Assembly: GCA_963792075.1 (NCBI GenBank)
Contig: CAWBUW010000001.1
Coordinates: 1-64,000 of the forward strand
DNA from: CAWBUW01 sp963792075
Lineage (GTDB): Bacteria; Chloroflexota; Anaerolineae; Anaerolineales; UBA4823
Length of the DNA stretch: 64,000 nucleotides
Direction of reading: 5' to 3'
Shown: piece after piece, positions 37,000 to 46,430 of the stretch
How positions within the stretch are numbered: the stretch's first letter is position 1
Layout: each line of letters opens with the position of its first letter
Notes under the pieces: model-generated
Told to the model about the DNA's origin: nothing
What the model saw: the letters and a program-made list of their open reading frames with translations, nothing else
Databases searched by the model: none
Made by a program: the position numbers and the translations under genes

Positions 37000-38819
37000 A
37001 TGCCCCCTCTTCTGTTATGAAACGAATCCTGGCGATCGATGATGAGGCGGATGTGCGCGCCAGCTTGCGCCGCTTCCTCGAAGATCGGAATTTTGAGATT
37101 ATGGAAGCGGAAAATGGCCGTGTAGGTCTGGAGCTTTTCCGCACATGGCATCCAGACCTGGTTCTGGTAGATTTACGCATGCCCGAGGTAGATGGTTTAG
37201 ATGTGTTGGCGTCTGTGCGCCAGGCAGCGCCAGATACACCGGTCATCGTGGTTTCTGGTACGGGCGTAATTACCGATGTGGTTCAAGCTTTGCATCTCGG
37301 TGCCTGGGACTATGTCCTTAAGCCAATCCAGGATATGTCAATCTTATTGAAGGCCATCGAGCACAGCCTGGAGAGGGCGCAACTGATAACGGATAATCGC
37401 GCCTATCACGAGAAGCTCGAAGGGTTGATCGCCGAGCGTTCTGCCAAATTGCAGCAAAGCGAGTACAAATACCAGACTTTGTTTGAGCATATGAATGTAG
37501 GTGTCTTTCAAACCACTCTGGAAGGCGACTTCATCCATGCCAATACGATGTTCATCCAGATGGCAGGTTATGACACGTGGGAAGATTTCAAGCAAATATC
37601 GGCACAGTCCCTTTACGCTGACCTTGCTGATCGGGATCGCGCCCTTCACTTTTTGAAGGAATCTGGCAGCATCAGGGATTTGGAAGTGCAGTTAGTGAAA
37701 AAAGATGAGACAATTTATTGGGTTTCATTGAGCGCAGTAATTTTGCAGGACGTCGGTGGACAGAATACAATCCTGGGAAGTGTGTTGGATATTACCGGTC
37801 GCAAATTGGTAGATATGGCGCTGCGCGATAGCGAACAACGCTACCGGCAGTTGGTGGATCTCTCTCCCTTGCCGATCATGATGCATCAAGATGGCATCTT
37901 CATCTTTGCGAATGATGCCACTGCGAAATTATTTGGCGCAGAAACTCCGGATGAGTTGATGGGAACCCCCATCATAGACCGCGTTCACCCGGATTACCGG
38001 GAATTGGTGCAGAATCGAGTCGGTCAAATCACCCGAGAACAAAAACAGGCGCCCATAATTGAAGAAGAACTCCTCCGGCTGGATGGAAGCGTAGTAGATG
38101 CAGAGGTGGCCGCTACATATTTTGAATACCGGGATAGACCCGCCGTACAAATTATTGTGCGAGATATCACCGAACGCAAACGAGCCGATGCACAAATCAG
38201 GATCGCACTGGCAGAGAAAGAGATTCTGCTCCGTGAGCTTTACCATCGCACCAAGAATAACATGCAAGTGATCTCATCCATGCTTGCACTGCAGCAAGAT
38301 TACACACAAGAGGAAAATACCAAAACCATCCTGGATGAGATGCGCATGCGCATCCAGTCTTTGGCGATGGTGCACGAAAAACTCTATCAATCGCAAAACT
38401 TGTCCAGCATTGACCTGGCGGAATATTTGCAGGAATTGGCCCTTCTGCTCAAATCTACTTACAACATCAACCCCAATGTCACCCTGCGTCTAGACCTGCA
38501 GAGTATTCCGGTGCTTATCGATGTAGCCATACCTTGTGGGTTGTTGTTGAACGAATTGGTTTCGAATGCCTTTAAGTACGCCTTCCCGGAAGAAAGGGCA
38601 GGTGAACTAAGCGTATCCATGACCATTAGTCCTGACCGCTACATCACATTAACTGTAGCGGACAATGGGGTTGGCTTCCCGCCAGGCTTTGATCCCCAGA
38701 AAAATGGCCGGCTTGGCACCGAGATCATTTATGGGATTTCGACACACCAACTGCGCGGCGAAGTTACCTTTGAATCCACCCAGGGGGTCACCTGCCAGAT
38801 TCGTTTTGCGGGTGTGTGA
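36996..38819 (+). CDS. Hybrid kinase REC-PAS-PAS-HisKA_2-HATPase
   Basis: 607 residues, soluble. The receiver (residues 10-130) has ILAIDDEADVRASL and LVLVDLRMPEVDGLDVL and ends in the Lys of VLKPIQDMS. A coiled coil, PAS at about 160-280 and PAS at about 285-400 come next. The kinase module reads LLRELYHRTKNNMQVISSML, with Thr in place of the usual Val of HRVKNN, and the ATPase LNELVSNAFKYAFP and DNGVGFPPGFD. It is the last gene of the unit starting at 22872 before the long palindrome at 38820. Confidence 0.9.
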   Translation: MNAPSSVMKRILAIDDEADVRASLRRFLEDRNFEIMEAENGRVGLELFRTWHPDLVLVDLRMPEVDGLDVLASVRQAAPDTPVIVVSGTGVITDVVQALHLGAWDYVLKPIQDMSILLKAIEHSLERAQLITDNRAYHEKLEGLIAERSAKLQQSEYKYQTLFEHMNVGVFQTTLEGDFIHANTMFIQMAGYDTWEDFKQISAQSLYADLADRDRALHFLKESGSIRDLEVQLVKKDETIYWVSLSAVILQDVGGQNTILGSVLDITGRKLVDMALRDSEQRYRQLVDLSPLPIMMHQDGIFIFANDATAKLFGAETPDELMGTPIIDRVHPDYRELVQNRVGQITREQKQAPIIEEELLRLDGSVVDAEVAATYFEYRDRPAVQIIVRDITERKRADAQIRIALAEKEILLRELYHRTKNNMQVISSMLALQQDYTQEENTKTILDEMRMRIQSLAMVHEKLYQSQNLSSIDLAEYLQELALLLKSTYNINPNVTLRLDLQSIPVLIDVAIPCGLLLNELVSNAFKYAFPEERAGELSVSMTISPDRYITLTVADNGVGFPPGFDPQKNGRLGTEIIYGISTHQLRGEVTFESTQGVTCQIRFAGV

Positions 38820-38934
38820 GGCTGTCCAAAAAGACGAAAACAAGGAGAAAATATACGTACCTGCGGGGGTGGCGCGAAGCGCCACCCCCGCAGGTACGTA
38901 TAAATTTTCTTCCTTTGTTTCTTTTTGGACGGCC
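38820..38934. repeat. 115-nt long imperfect palindrome with 22-bp perfect core
   Basis: The outer arms are GGCTGTCCAAAAAG (38820-38833) and CTTTTTGGACGGCC (38921-38934). The inner core is perfect: 38854-38875 against 38879-38900, with the triloop GAA inside GCGAAGC. Between them lie matching A-rich and T-rich stretches. It starts with the first base after the stop codon of the kinase gene. This is the most complete member of the palindrome family in the window. Confidence 0.9.
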
Positions 38935-38957
38935 CGACACACCCGCAACAACCTTGT

Positions 38958-38963
38958 TATAAT
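38958..38963 (+). promoter_or_regulatory. -10 box for a probably leaderless kinase transcript
   Basis: A perfect TATAAT ends 7 nt before the ATG at 38971, so transcription should start at or beside the start codon. No ribosome-binding site is present. No convincing -35 element is seen; the end of the palindrome occupies that region. Confidence 0.55.
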
Positions 38964-38970
38964 ACCCAAT

Positions 38971-41635
38971 ATGCTGCGTCGCGATCTGAGTCTGCAATTG
39001 CTTGCGCTATATCTGCTTTTCGTCGGGCCGGTGGTGATTGCGTCGGTAATCTTTGACCGGGAGTTTGCCCAACGGCTGGAAGCAGACGTGAAATCATCTG
39101 ACCAGGCGTTGGCGCGCGCAATTGCACTGGAGACGAACGCAGCTCTGGAATCTGCGCTGGTTTCGGTTCGCCAACTTTCCGAATATCCCGGCGTAATATC
39201 AGCCGATCCAGCAGGCATGGAATCCGTCTTTGAGATTCTGCTCAACACTCGCAGCGATTTGAATCTGGTTTATCGCTTGAATGCTGCCGGCACGATGGTC
39301 TATCATTATCCATCTGGTGGACCGTCTTCCACAGTGGGGCAAGATTTTTCCCGGCGCGACTATTTCGAGCGCGCCTTGTCCTCACATGCCCCATTGATAT
39401 CGAACGGGCGTATCTCGCCCACTACCGGACAACCCGTGGCAACGGCGGTCATGCCACTGTGGGACGCTGGCGGTCATTTCTTGGGAGTAGTAGGTACCAA
39501 TATCAAGCTGCAAACCCTCAGCCATACACTTGCCAGCATTGTAGCTGAGCATGCGCCAGGCGGCACTTTTAGCGTGATTATTATTGACGCAGCCGGCAAT
39601 GTGATCGCCCACCCGCAGGCGGCTCAACTGCTCAGCGATTACCACACCGCCGCGCCTTCGGTTGTGGAGAGGGTGCTCGGCAATCAATCTGGCAGCCTGA
39701 TTGCCAGCGACCCCCAGGGCCATGAAATGCTGTACAGCTACATTCCTATTAGCAGCTTCGGGTGGGGAGTGATCATTCAGCGCAGCACCGCGGATGCTTT
39801 TGTTACCCTTGCCACGATCCATCGTATGGTATTGTCTCTTGTAGCTGTGTTCCTGGTTTTCGGGCTGCTGTTCTGGCTGGCGCTTTCCCGGCAGGTGATC
39901 CGGCCTTTGGAAAGCATGGCGATGTTTGCACGCCAAATTGGTGAGTTGCCGCATAGCAAACCCGAGCATCTGGCAGGTGTTAAAACTTGTTAACCGCTCC
40001 GACCAGATTGGCTACTTGAGTAACAGCCTGGTGCAGATGAGCAAAGCTATCGAAGCTCGCTTCACAGAGCTTTCAACTTTACTCGATACCAGTGCGGTGG
40101 TAGTTTCTTCGCTTGAGCCGGAGACCGTGCTCAACATCATTTTGGAGCAAGTGGAACGGCTGATGTCTGCCCGCATGTGTGCGATCATCGCTCTGGATGA
40201 GCGCCAGGGGGTATTTCGAGTCCAGGCCAGCCGGGGGCTTTCGCAGCGCTATGCCGACAGTGTGAATATTGACCCAGGCGAACCTTTCTCGGTCACGCTG
40301 CGCGCCATCCATGCGGGCGAACCTATTCAGGTCAGCGATACCGATCAAGATCCCAGTTACAGCACCTTCCGCCCACGCGCCCAGGCCGAAGGTTACCGGG
40401 CAATTATTGCTGTGCCTCTAAAAACTCAACACAATCCGCCGGCTGCTCTGCTGGTGTACCGCCCCGAGCCGCACGTGTTCAGCGAGAACGAAATAAACTT
40501 GCTGAGTAATTTTGCCAATCATGCAGCCATGGCCATGGAAAATGCTGTGCTTTACGCACGCAGCGATACCCGTTTACAAGAACAGACTCACCGCTTGGAA
40601 GCCTTGATGCAATCTTTGCAAGAGGGGTTGATTCTGGAAGATCTGGACGGGCGGGTGATCTATCATAACCGCCGGGTAGGTGAGCTGGTCGGGCTGGAGG
40701 ATCAGTCTCTCAGCTTGCTCTCGGCGCGAGAGATATTCCAGCGGGTGCTGGATCTGGCGGTTGACCCACAGCGCGCCCAGGCGGTGCGTTCGGCTTTGCT
40801 GGAGGACGGGGAGTACAGCGCCGAGGTTACGCTGCAAGTACAGGACTTGCGCCAGGATATTTTCCTGCAAACCTTCGACGTCACAGATTCTAACCAGCAA
40901 CGGATTGGCCGCGGGCTGATCTTGCGAGACATTACTCGGATGAAAGAACTGGACCGGATGAAATCGAGCCTGATCTCAACCGTCTCACACGAGCTGCGCA
41001 CTCCCTTGGCAACCATTAAAGGTTATACGACCACCTTGTTGGCGGAAGACGTTTCCTGGGATGTTCAAGCTCAGCGCGAGTTTTTGCAAGTGATGTTGGA
41101 GGAAACCGACCGTCTGACGGAACTGGTCAATGATTTGTTGGATATGTCCCGCATTGAATCCGGGACACTGACGATTAACCGCAGGGAGTGTAATCTGGTA
41201 GACCTGATCAAACAGGCCGCCTCCCGGGCGCAGCCGGCCCCCGGCGAGCGGCTGGTGATCGATCTACCCCAAGATTTCCCCCCTTTCCTGGCAGACCCAC
41301 GCCGCCTGGAAGCCGTTTTACGTAACCTGATTGAAAATGCGGCCAAATATTCGGATGAACCCCTGCCCATTCGGGTTTCAGCGCAGATAGAGACCGGGCA
41401 GATCGTAATCTGGGTGGAGGACCAGGGATTGGGCATTCCTGCTGAACAGAGCCAACATGTTTTCGAGAGTTTTTACCGGGTGGAAAATGGCCTGACCCGC
41501 CGGGCGCCGGGTGCAGGGCTTGGCCTGGCGATTGCGCGGGGTTTTGTCCGTGCCCACGGTGGAGTCATTTGGGTTGAGCCGCGTCAGGTGGGCACTTGCA
41601 TTGCCTTTTCTGTCCCTTTTGAGAATCCGCAATGA
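38971..41635 (+). CDS. Membrane sensor kinase: dCache-HAMP-GAF-PAS-HisKA-HATPase, frameshifted
   Basis: About 887 residues after repair. TM1 (about 8-28), an extracytoplasmic dCache ligand-binding domain (about 35-275, with VYHYPSGGPSSTVGQDFSRR and DYFERAL), TM2 (about 285-310), HAMP, GAF (about 385-530), PAS, HisKA with STVSHELRTPLATIKGY, and ATPase with NLIENAAKYSD and GAGLGLAIARGF. The frame breaks at AAAA (39982-39985) inside HAMP; removing one A gives LAGVKLVNRSDQIGYLSNSL. ATG 38971 is used because the longer frame reads through the palindrome. The OmpR-type regulator downstream overlaps its stop (ATGA) and is its partner. Confidence 0.87.
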
Positions 41636-42321
41636 ACAAAATCACGGTGCTGATTGTTGACGACGAGAAATCCCTGCGTGATTTTATGCGCCGCAACCTT
41701 GAGGTGCGCGGCTACCGTACTTTGAGCGCCAGTAATGGGTTGGAAGCTCTGGCAATTTTCAATACCGAATCCGTTGACCTGATTGTGTTGGATGTGATGA
41801 TGCCTACCATGGACGGGCTGGAAACCATCCGTCGTATTCGCCAAACCTCCATGCTGCCCATCATTGTGCTTTCAGCCATGGACGAGGAAAACGATAAAAT
41901 CCAGGCCCTTAACCTGGGCGCGGATGATTATCTGACCAAACCGTTTGGGGTTGGCGAGCTTCTGGCTCGCTTGCAAGCGGTTATGCGCCGGGTACACTTC
42001 AGCCCAGGACCGGTAGAAACCCAGTCTATAGTGCGTGGAGAGATCCAGGTCGATTTGCAGCGGCATCAAGTTACTGTGCGCAACCAACCCATCGAGCTTA
42101 CCCCGACCGAATTCAATTTGCTGGTTTTTTTACTGCAGCATGCGGGCAAGGTTTTAACCCACCAGGCGATTTTGCAGGCAGTTTGGGGGGCAGAGTATGG
42201 CATGGAGTCCGAATACCTGCGGGTATACATTGGGCGCCTGCGCCAAAAGATCGAACGCGACCCGGCCACGCCCGAATACCTGCTGACTGAGCGAGGCATT
42301 GGGTACAGCTTTAAAAGCTGA
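41632..42321 (+). CDS. OmpR/PhoB-family response regulator
   Basis: 229 residues. The receiver (1-120) has VLIVDDEKSLRDF, LIVLDVMMPTMDGLET and LTKPFGVGEL. The winged helix (about 130-227) has IELTPTEFNLLVFLLQHAGK, WGAEYGMESEYLRVYIGRLR and LLTERGIGYSFKS. It is translated by overlap with the dCache kinase and forms a classic two-gene two-component system with it. It is the last gene of the signalling island. The Liv operon begins 150 nt downstream and could be a target, which is inference from position only. Confidence 0.95.
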   Translation: MNKITVLIVDDEKSLRDFMRRNLEVRGYRTLSASNGLEALAIFNTESVDLIVLDVMMPTMDGLETIRRIRQTSMLPIIVLSAMDEENDKIQALNLGADDYLTKPFGVGELLARLQAVMRRVHFSPGPVETQSIVRGEIQVDLQRHQVTVRNQPIELTPTEFNLLVFLLQHAGKVLTHQAILQAVWGAEYGMESEYLRVYIGRLRQKIERDPATPEYLLTERGIGYSFKS

Positions 42322-42471
42322 CAGGTACCCCACTTTCCCCCTTTTATTGAGATGTTGCAATTTATGGATTTTTTATGCTGGGGGCGCAAAATTTATTCTA
42401 TTTTGGGGTAAGTTTATTAGAATTTACTTTATAGTCTAGTATTCCCTAAACCCCAAAGGAGAAAGAAACCT
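42322..42471 (+). other. Spacer before the Liv operon with half of a palindrome flank
   Basis: CCCCCTTTTATTGAGATGTTGC (about 42335-42356, given here as a position) repeats, with one change, the right flank of the palindrome at 63494-63582, but the left half is missing. The rest is AT-rich, with TATAGT at about 42432 as a possible -10 box. AAAGGAG precedes the ATG of the next gene. No gene is seen. Confidence 0.5.
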
Positions 42472-43749
42472 ATGAAGCAAAGAATTCCGCGCCTGATCGT
42501 GATTGTATTGATTGCAGGTATGTTGCTTGCTGCCTGCGCCAGCCCGGCTGCTACGCCCACCGAGCCGCCGGTCGTTAAGGCCACGGAGCCACCGGCCGCT
42601 AAAGAAGTGACGGCTGTAATTGGCTTTACTGCTTCCCAAACTGGCAAACTCCAAACCGAGTCGGTGCGCCAAACGAACGGTTTGCAACTGTGGATGAAAC
42701 AGGTTAACGATGCTGGCGGCCTCAAGCTCAAGGACGGCAGTGTGGTTAAATTCGAAGCCAAGTTTTATGACGATGAGTCAACCAAGGAAAAAGTTCAGGA
42801 ATTGTACACTCGCCTGGCGACCGAAGATAAGGCTACTTTCCTGATCAGCCCGTACTCATCTGGGTTGGCAGATGCCGCCGCGGTGATCGCTGAACAGAAC
42901 GGTAAAATCATGATCACCACTGGCGCAGCGTCAGACAGTACATACCAGAAAGGATACACGCTGGTCTACCAGGCCTATACCCCGGCATCCAAGTACCTGA
43001 CCGGCGCCGTGGATATGCTGAAACTCGATGCCCCAGACGTCAAGAAAATTGCAATTGTGCATGAGAATGACAAGTTCTCAACGGATGTAGCCGCCGCTGC
43101 TGAGGCTTACGCCAAAGAAATGGGTTATGAGATTGTGCTTTCCGAAGGCTACAACTCGAACACGGCTGATTTTGCGCCGTTCATCAATAAGATTGTGGAT
43201 GCCGCGCCGGATGCCATTCTGGGCGGCGGGCATTTCCAGGACGGCTCTACTTTTGCCAAGCAGTTGTTTGAGAAGAAAGTAGCCGTCAAGTACGTGGCGC
43301 TGCTGGTAGCCCCCCCCGAAAACAAATTCGCTGAAATCGGTGATGCGGCAGTGGGCATTATTGGCCCCAGCCAGTGGGAACCTCTGGCTGCATTTACTCC
43401 CAATTATGGCCCCACCGGCGCAGATTTTGTCGCGGCTTACAAAGCAGCCTATAACGGCGAAGAACCATCCTATCATGCCGCCGGCGGCTATGTAGCCGGG
43501 TTGATCCTGCAAAAGGCAATTGAAGATGCGGGCTCCTTGGATACCCAGGCAATCAAGGCCGCCATCGATAATATCGATGTCATGACTTTTTACGGCCAGG
43601 TCAAATTTGATACCAGCGCTGAAAATCACGGCCTGCAGGTGGGTCACTCCATGGTTTACATGCAGTGGCAGAAGAGCGGTGAAACGCTCGTCAAGCAGAT
43701 CGTCTGGCCTGCGGAAGGTAAGACTGCCGATCCCATAACAATGCCCTAA
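42472..43749 (+). CDS. Branched-chain amino acid-type ABC transporter substrate-binding lipoprotein
   Basis: Captures a ligand outside the cell for the Liv-type transporter encoded downstream. Lipoprotein signal ending LLAACAS, then a short Pro/Thr spacer and a type I periplasmic-binding fold (about residues 45-425): VIGFTASQTGKLQTESVRQT, FYDDESTKEKVQELYTRLAT, ISPYSSGLADAAAVIAEQN, KKIAIVHENDKFSTD. Members of this family bind Leu/Ile/Val but also amides, urea and aromatic acids, so the ligand is open. AAAGGAG gives a strong start. Confidence 0.9.
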   Translation: MKQRIPRLIVIVLIAGMLLAACASPAATPTEPPVVKATEPPAAKEVTAVIGFTASQTGKLQTESVRQTNGLQLWMKQVNDAGGLKLKDGSVVKFEAKFYDDESTKEKVQELYTRLATEDKATFLISPYSSGLADAAAVIAEQNGKIMITTGAASDSTYQKGYTLVYQAYTPASKYLTGAVDMLKLDAPDVKKIAIVHENDKFSTDVAAAAEAYAKEMGYEIVLSEGYNSNTADFAPFINKIVDAAPDAILGGGHFQDGSTFAKQLFEKKVAVKYVALLVAPPENKFAEIGDAAVGIIGPSQWEPLAAFTPNYGPTGADFVAAYKAAYNGEEPSYHAAGGYVAGLILQKAIEDAGSLDTQAIKAAIDNIDVMTFYGQVKFDTSAENHGLQVGHSMVYMQWQKSGETLVKQIVWPAEGKTADPITMP

Positions 43750-43774
43750 CCCGTTTACAAATAAAGGAATTAAT

Positions 43775-43814
43775 CATGGTGAGCAACTCCCAAAAGTGGG
43801 GGTTGCTCACCATG
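43775..43814. repeat. 18-bp hairpin between the binding protein and permease genes
   Basis: Arms 43775-43792 and 43797-43814 pair fully apart from one G-U, with loop AAAG. No T-run follows. Placed after the binding-protein gene, it could protect that mRNA from 3' decay and so raise its level over the permease genes, as REP hairpins do in the maltose operon; this is inference. Confidence 0.8.
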
Positions 43815-43852
43815 AATATTCCTATCATGGATAGTCTCAATAGGAGAGATCA

Positions 43853-44707
43853 ATGCACATCCTCGCTTTTCTGATAGACGGATTGCTGATCGGGTTCGTA
43901 TATGGAATCGCAGCCATGGGGATGACACTGATTTGGGGTGTCATGCACGTGATTAACCTTTCTCATGCGCCGATCATTGCCCTGGGCAGCTTTGTCGTCT
44001 ACCTCTTGTTTGTCAATACGGGTATGCACCCCTACCTGGCGCTGCTTTTCAGCGGATTGGGTGGCTTGCTGCTTGGGATCGGCATTTACTATATTGCCAT
44101 CCGCCGCATCATCAGCGCTACTTATCTTTCCTCGCTGTTGGCTACCTTCGCCGTCAATATGATCTTGATTGGCCTGGGCACCAAAGCCTTCACCACCACC
44201 CCCTATGCTCTGGACGTTAAGCTGCCCAGCCTGACCATCGGATCCATCACCGTTCTTGGCACCCGTCTGGTGGCTGCCGGCGTTTCCATCGCTGTGACGG
44301 CGGGATTGTATTTCTTTCTCTATCGCACCCCTCCAGGCAAGCACATTCGGGCGGTTGCCAATAACCGCACAGCCGCTGAGCTGATGGGCATTAATTCTCA
44401 CCGGGTGCTGGCGTTGAGCTTTGGCCTGGGTTGCATGCTGGCAGCCTTTTCCGGAGGGCTGATCGCCACCTTCTTCCCGTTCACCATTCTTTCAGGGGAT
44501 GTTTACCAGCTCAAGAGCTTTGTGATCGGCGTCTTGGGCGGCCTGGGCAACCCGTTGGGGGCGCTGCTTGGCGGCCTGATCCTGGGCATGATGGAGGGCA
44601 TCATCCCCGCGTTCATGACTACCACCTGGGTGCCGGTGTTGGAGTTTGTGCTCTTCGTTCTTGTGCTTTTAGTCAAACCCAACGGTCTGTTAGGGGGGAA
44701 GAAATGA
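43853..44707 (+). CDS. livH: Liv-type ABC transporter permease (LivH family)
   Basis: Inner-membrane permease of 284 residues with about eight helices. Typical LivH segments: LIDGLLIGFVYGIAAMGMTL, IWGVMHVINLSHAPIIALGS at the N-terminus and VIGVLGGLGNPLGALLGGLI near the C-terminus. It pairs with LivM to form the channel. Its stop overlaps the livM start (ATGA). Confidence 0.93.
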   Translation: MHILAFLIDGLLIGFVYGIAAMGMTLIWGVMHVINLSHAPIIALGSFVVYLLFVNTGMHPYLALLFSGLGGLLLGIGIYYIAIRRIISATYLSSLLATFAVNMILIGLGTKAFTTTPYALDVKLPSLTIGSITVLGTRLVAAGVSIAVTAGLYFFLYRTPPGKHIRAVANNRTAAELMGINSHRVLALSFGLGCMLAAFSGGLIATFFPFTILSGDVYQLKSFVIGVLGGLGNPLGALLGGLILGMMEGIIPAFMTTTWVPVLEFVLFVLVLLVKPNGLLGGKK

Positions 44708-45672
44708 ACGCCTGGCGCGCTCCCGGAATTTGGATTTTAATTGTCGCGACCCTTGTCGTGGTTGCCTTGCCGGTCTTCAGCCAGAGCCAGTCACTGCGTG
44801 AAGTAATCTTTACCATGCTCTTATCCATTATCCTGGCCTCCAGCCTGAATATCATCATGGGCTATACCGGGTATGTCAGTTTTGGCCATGTGGTGTTCTT
44901 TGGCCTGGGTGGCTATGTGGGCCTGTATTTGATCAATTCGTTCCATGCTTCCTTGTGGGTAGCGATGCTCGCCAGCGGACTTGCCGCCAGCCTGCTAGCT
45001 TTCCTGCTTGGTAAAGCCATCTTACGCCTGCGTGGGGCCTATTTCGCTCTCTCCACCATTGGCATAAACGAGGCGATGAAGGCCTTTATCAATAATTTTA
45101 CGCCGTTTGGCGCCGCTACCGGTATCTCGCTGCAATTCAGTGTTTATAAAGACTACGGCGGCGCTGCGAAAGCGCTGTGGTTGACTTACTTTATTGCCGT
45201 GGGTCTGGCGATCCTGGCAATCTTACTTTCACATCTGATTAGGACCAGTAAATTTGGCCTCGGCCTGATGGCAATCCGCGAGGATGAAGATGCTGCCGAA
45301 GTGATGGGGGTGGTGACGCCCAACGCCAAAACCTGGGCCTATGCCATCTCGGCTATTTTGCCGGCTATGATCGGTGCCGTCTACTATTTCAAGAACGGCA
45401 ACATCGAACCGGCCGATGCTTTCCGGCTGGGTTTCTCGATTGAGACACTGGTCATGGTCATGTTGGGCGGATTTGGCACCGTAGCCGGGCCTGTGCTGGG
45501 CGCTGTCGGATATCAGCGGCTGCGCGGTTTGCTGCAGATCAATCCGCTTGTAAAAGATATTCAGCTCTCTGTAGCCGGTGTACTGTTGTTGGTCATTATT
45601 CTGTTCATTCCGGATGGGTTAGTGGGCTGGCTGCGTAAACGGTTTACCTTTATGCGGAGGTTCCTGCCATGA
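44704..45672 (+). CDS. livM: Liv-type ABC transporter permease (LivM family)
   Basis: Second permease, 322 residues. Characteristic segments: SLNIIMGYTGYVSFGHVVFF, LRLRGAYFALSTIGINEAMK, ALRE-like AIREDEDAAEVMGV, and MVMLGGFGTVAGPVLGAVGY. ATG 44704 is chosen because it lies 8 nt after a G-rich ribosome-binding site and overlaps the livH stop; a longer frame inside livH is a shadow. It overlaps livG by 4 nt. Confidence 0.93.
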   Translation: MNAWRAPGIWILIVATLVVVALPVFSQSQSLREVIFTMLLSIILASSLNIIMGYTGYVSFGHVVFFGLGGYVGLYLINSFHASLWVAMLASGLAASLLAFLLGKAILRLRGAYFALSTIGINEAMKAFINNFTPFGAATGISLQFSVYKDYGGAAKALWLTYFIAVGLAILAILLSHLIRTSKFGLGLMAIREDEDAAEVMGVVTPNAKTWAYAISAILPAMIGAVYYFKNGNIEPADAFRLGFSIETLVMVMLGGFGTVAGPVLGAVGYQRLRGLLQINPLVKDIQLSVAGVLLLVIILFIPDGLVGWLRKRFTFMRRFLP

Positions 45673-46430
45673 TTATCCTTGAGGCATCGGGCATCACCAA
45701 GCGTTTCGGCGGCCTGCAAGCTTTGACCAAAGTTACTTTCGACCTCCCGGCAGGTCAAATCTTGGGCCTGATCGGGCCAAACGGCGCCGGCAAGACCACT
45801 TTGTTCAACTGCATCAATGGTGTGTATCACCCCGAAGAAGGGGTGGTCAAGTTCCGTGGCCAGGATATTACCCACAAACATCCCTACGACGTAGCGCGCA
45901 TGGGGATGGCCCGCACCCACCAGATTGTCCGCCCGTTGAATGAATTGACTGTGCGAGAGAACGTGATGGTAGGGGCGTGCTTTGGCCGCAATGGCGAACG
46001 CCTCGGCCAGGCGGGCAAAACCGCCGATGGCGTATTGGAATTTGTCGGATTGAGCGCTCGCGCTACCCAGTTGGCTGGTAACCTTAATGTGGCGCAGAAA
46101 AAGCGCCTGGAGATGGCGCGTGCCCTGGCGGCCCGTCCGTATCTGCTGTTACTGGACGAAGTGCTGGCCGGGTTAAACCCCTCTGAAATTGGAGGAATGG
46201 TAGAAACTATCCGTAATATCCGCAACCAGGGCATCTCGATTATCATGATCGAGCATGTGATGCACGCCATTATGAACGTCTCGGACCGTGTGATTGTGCT
46301 GGATTATGGCCAGCAGATTGCGGAAGGCACCCCCGCAGATGTGGTCAATAATCCGCTGGTGATCGAGGCTTACCTAGGTGACCCCAGGCTGGCCGAACGC
46401 TTGATGGAACAGCAGGAGAAATCAGCATGA
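45669..46430 (+). CDS. livG: Liv-type ABC transporter ATPase (LivG family)
   Basis: ATP-binding subunit, 253 residues. Walker A GPNGAGKTTL, Walker B YLLLLDEVLAGLNPSE, H-loop IMIEHVMHA. The ABC signature is unusual, reading NLNVAQKKRLEMARAL where LivG proteins generally have YGxQRRLEIARAL; the first Gly is Ala. The LivG C-terminal tail (EAYLGDP) is present. Overlaps livF by 4 nt. Confidence 0.93.
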   Translation: MIILEASGITKRFGGLQALTKVTFDLPAGQILGLIGPNGAGKTTLFNCINGVYHPEEGVVKFRGQDITHKHPYDVARMGMARTHQIVRPLNELTVRENVMVGACFGRNGERLGQAGKTADGVLEFVGLSARATQLAGNLNVAQKKRLEMARALAARPYLLLLDEVLAGLNPSEIGGMVETIRNIRNQGISIIMIEHVMHAIMNVSDRVIVLDYGQQIAEGTPADVVNNPLVIEAYLGDPRLAERLMEQQEKSA

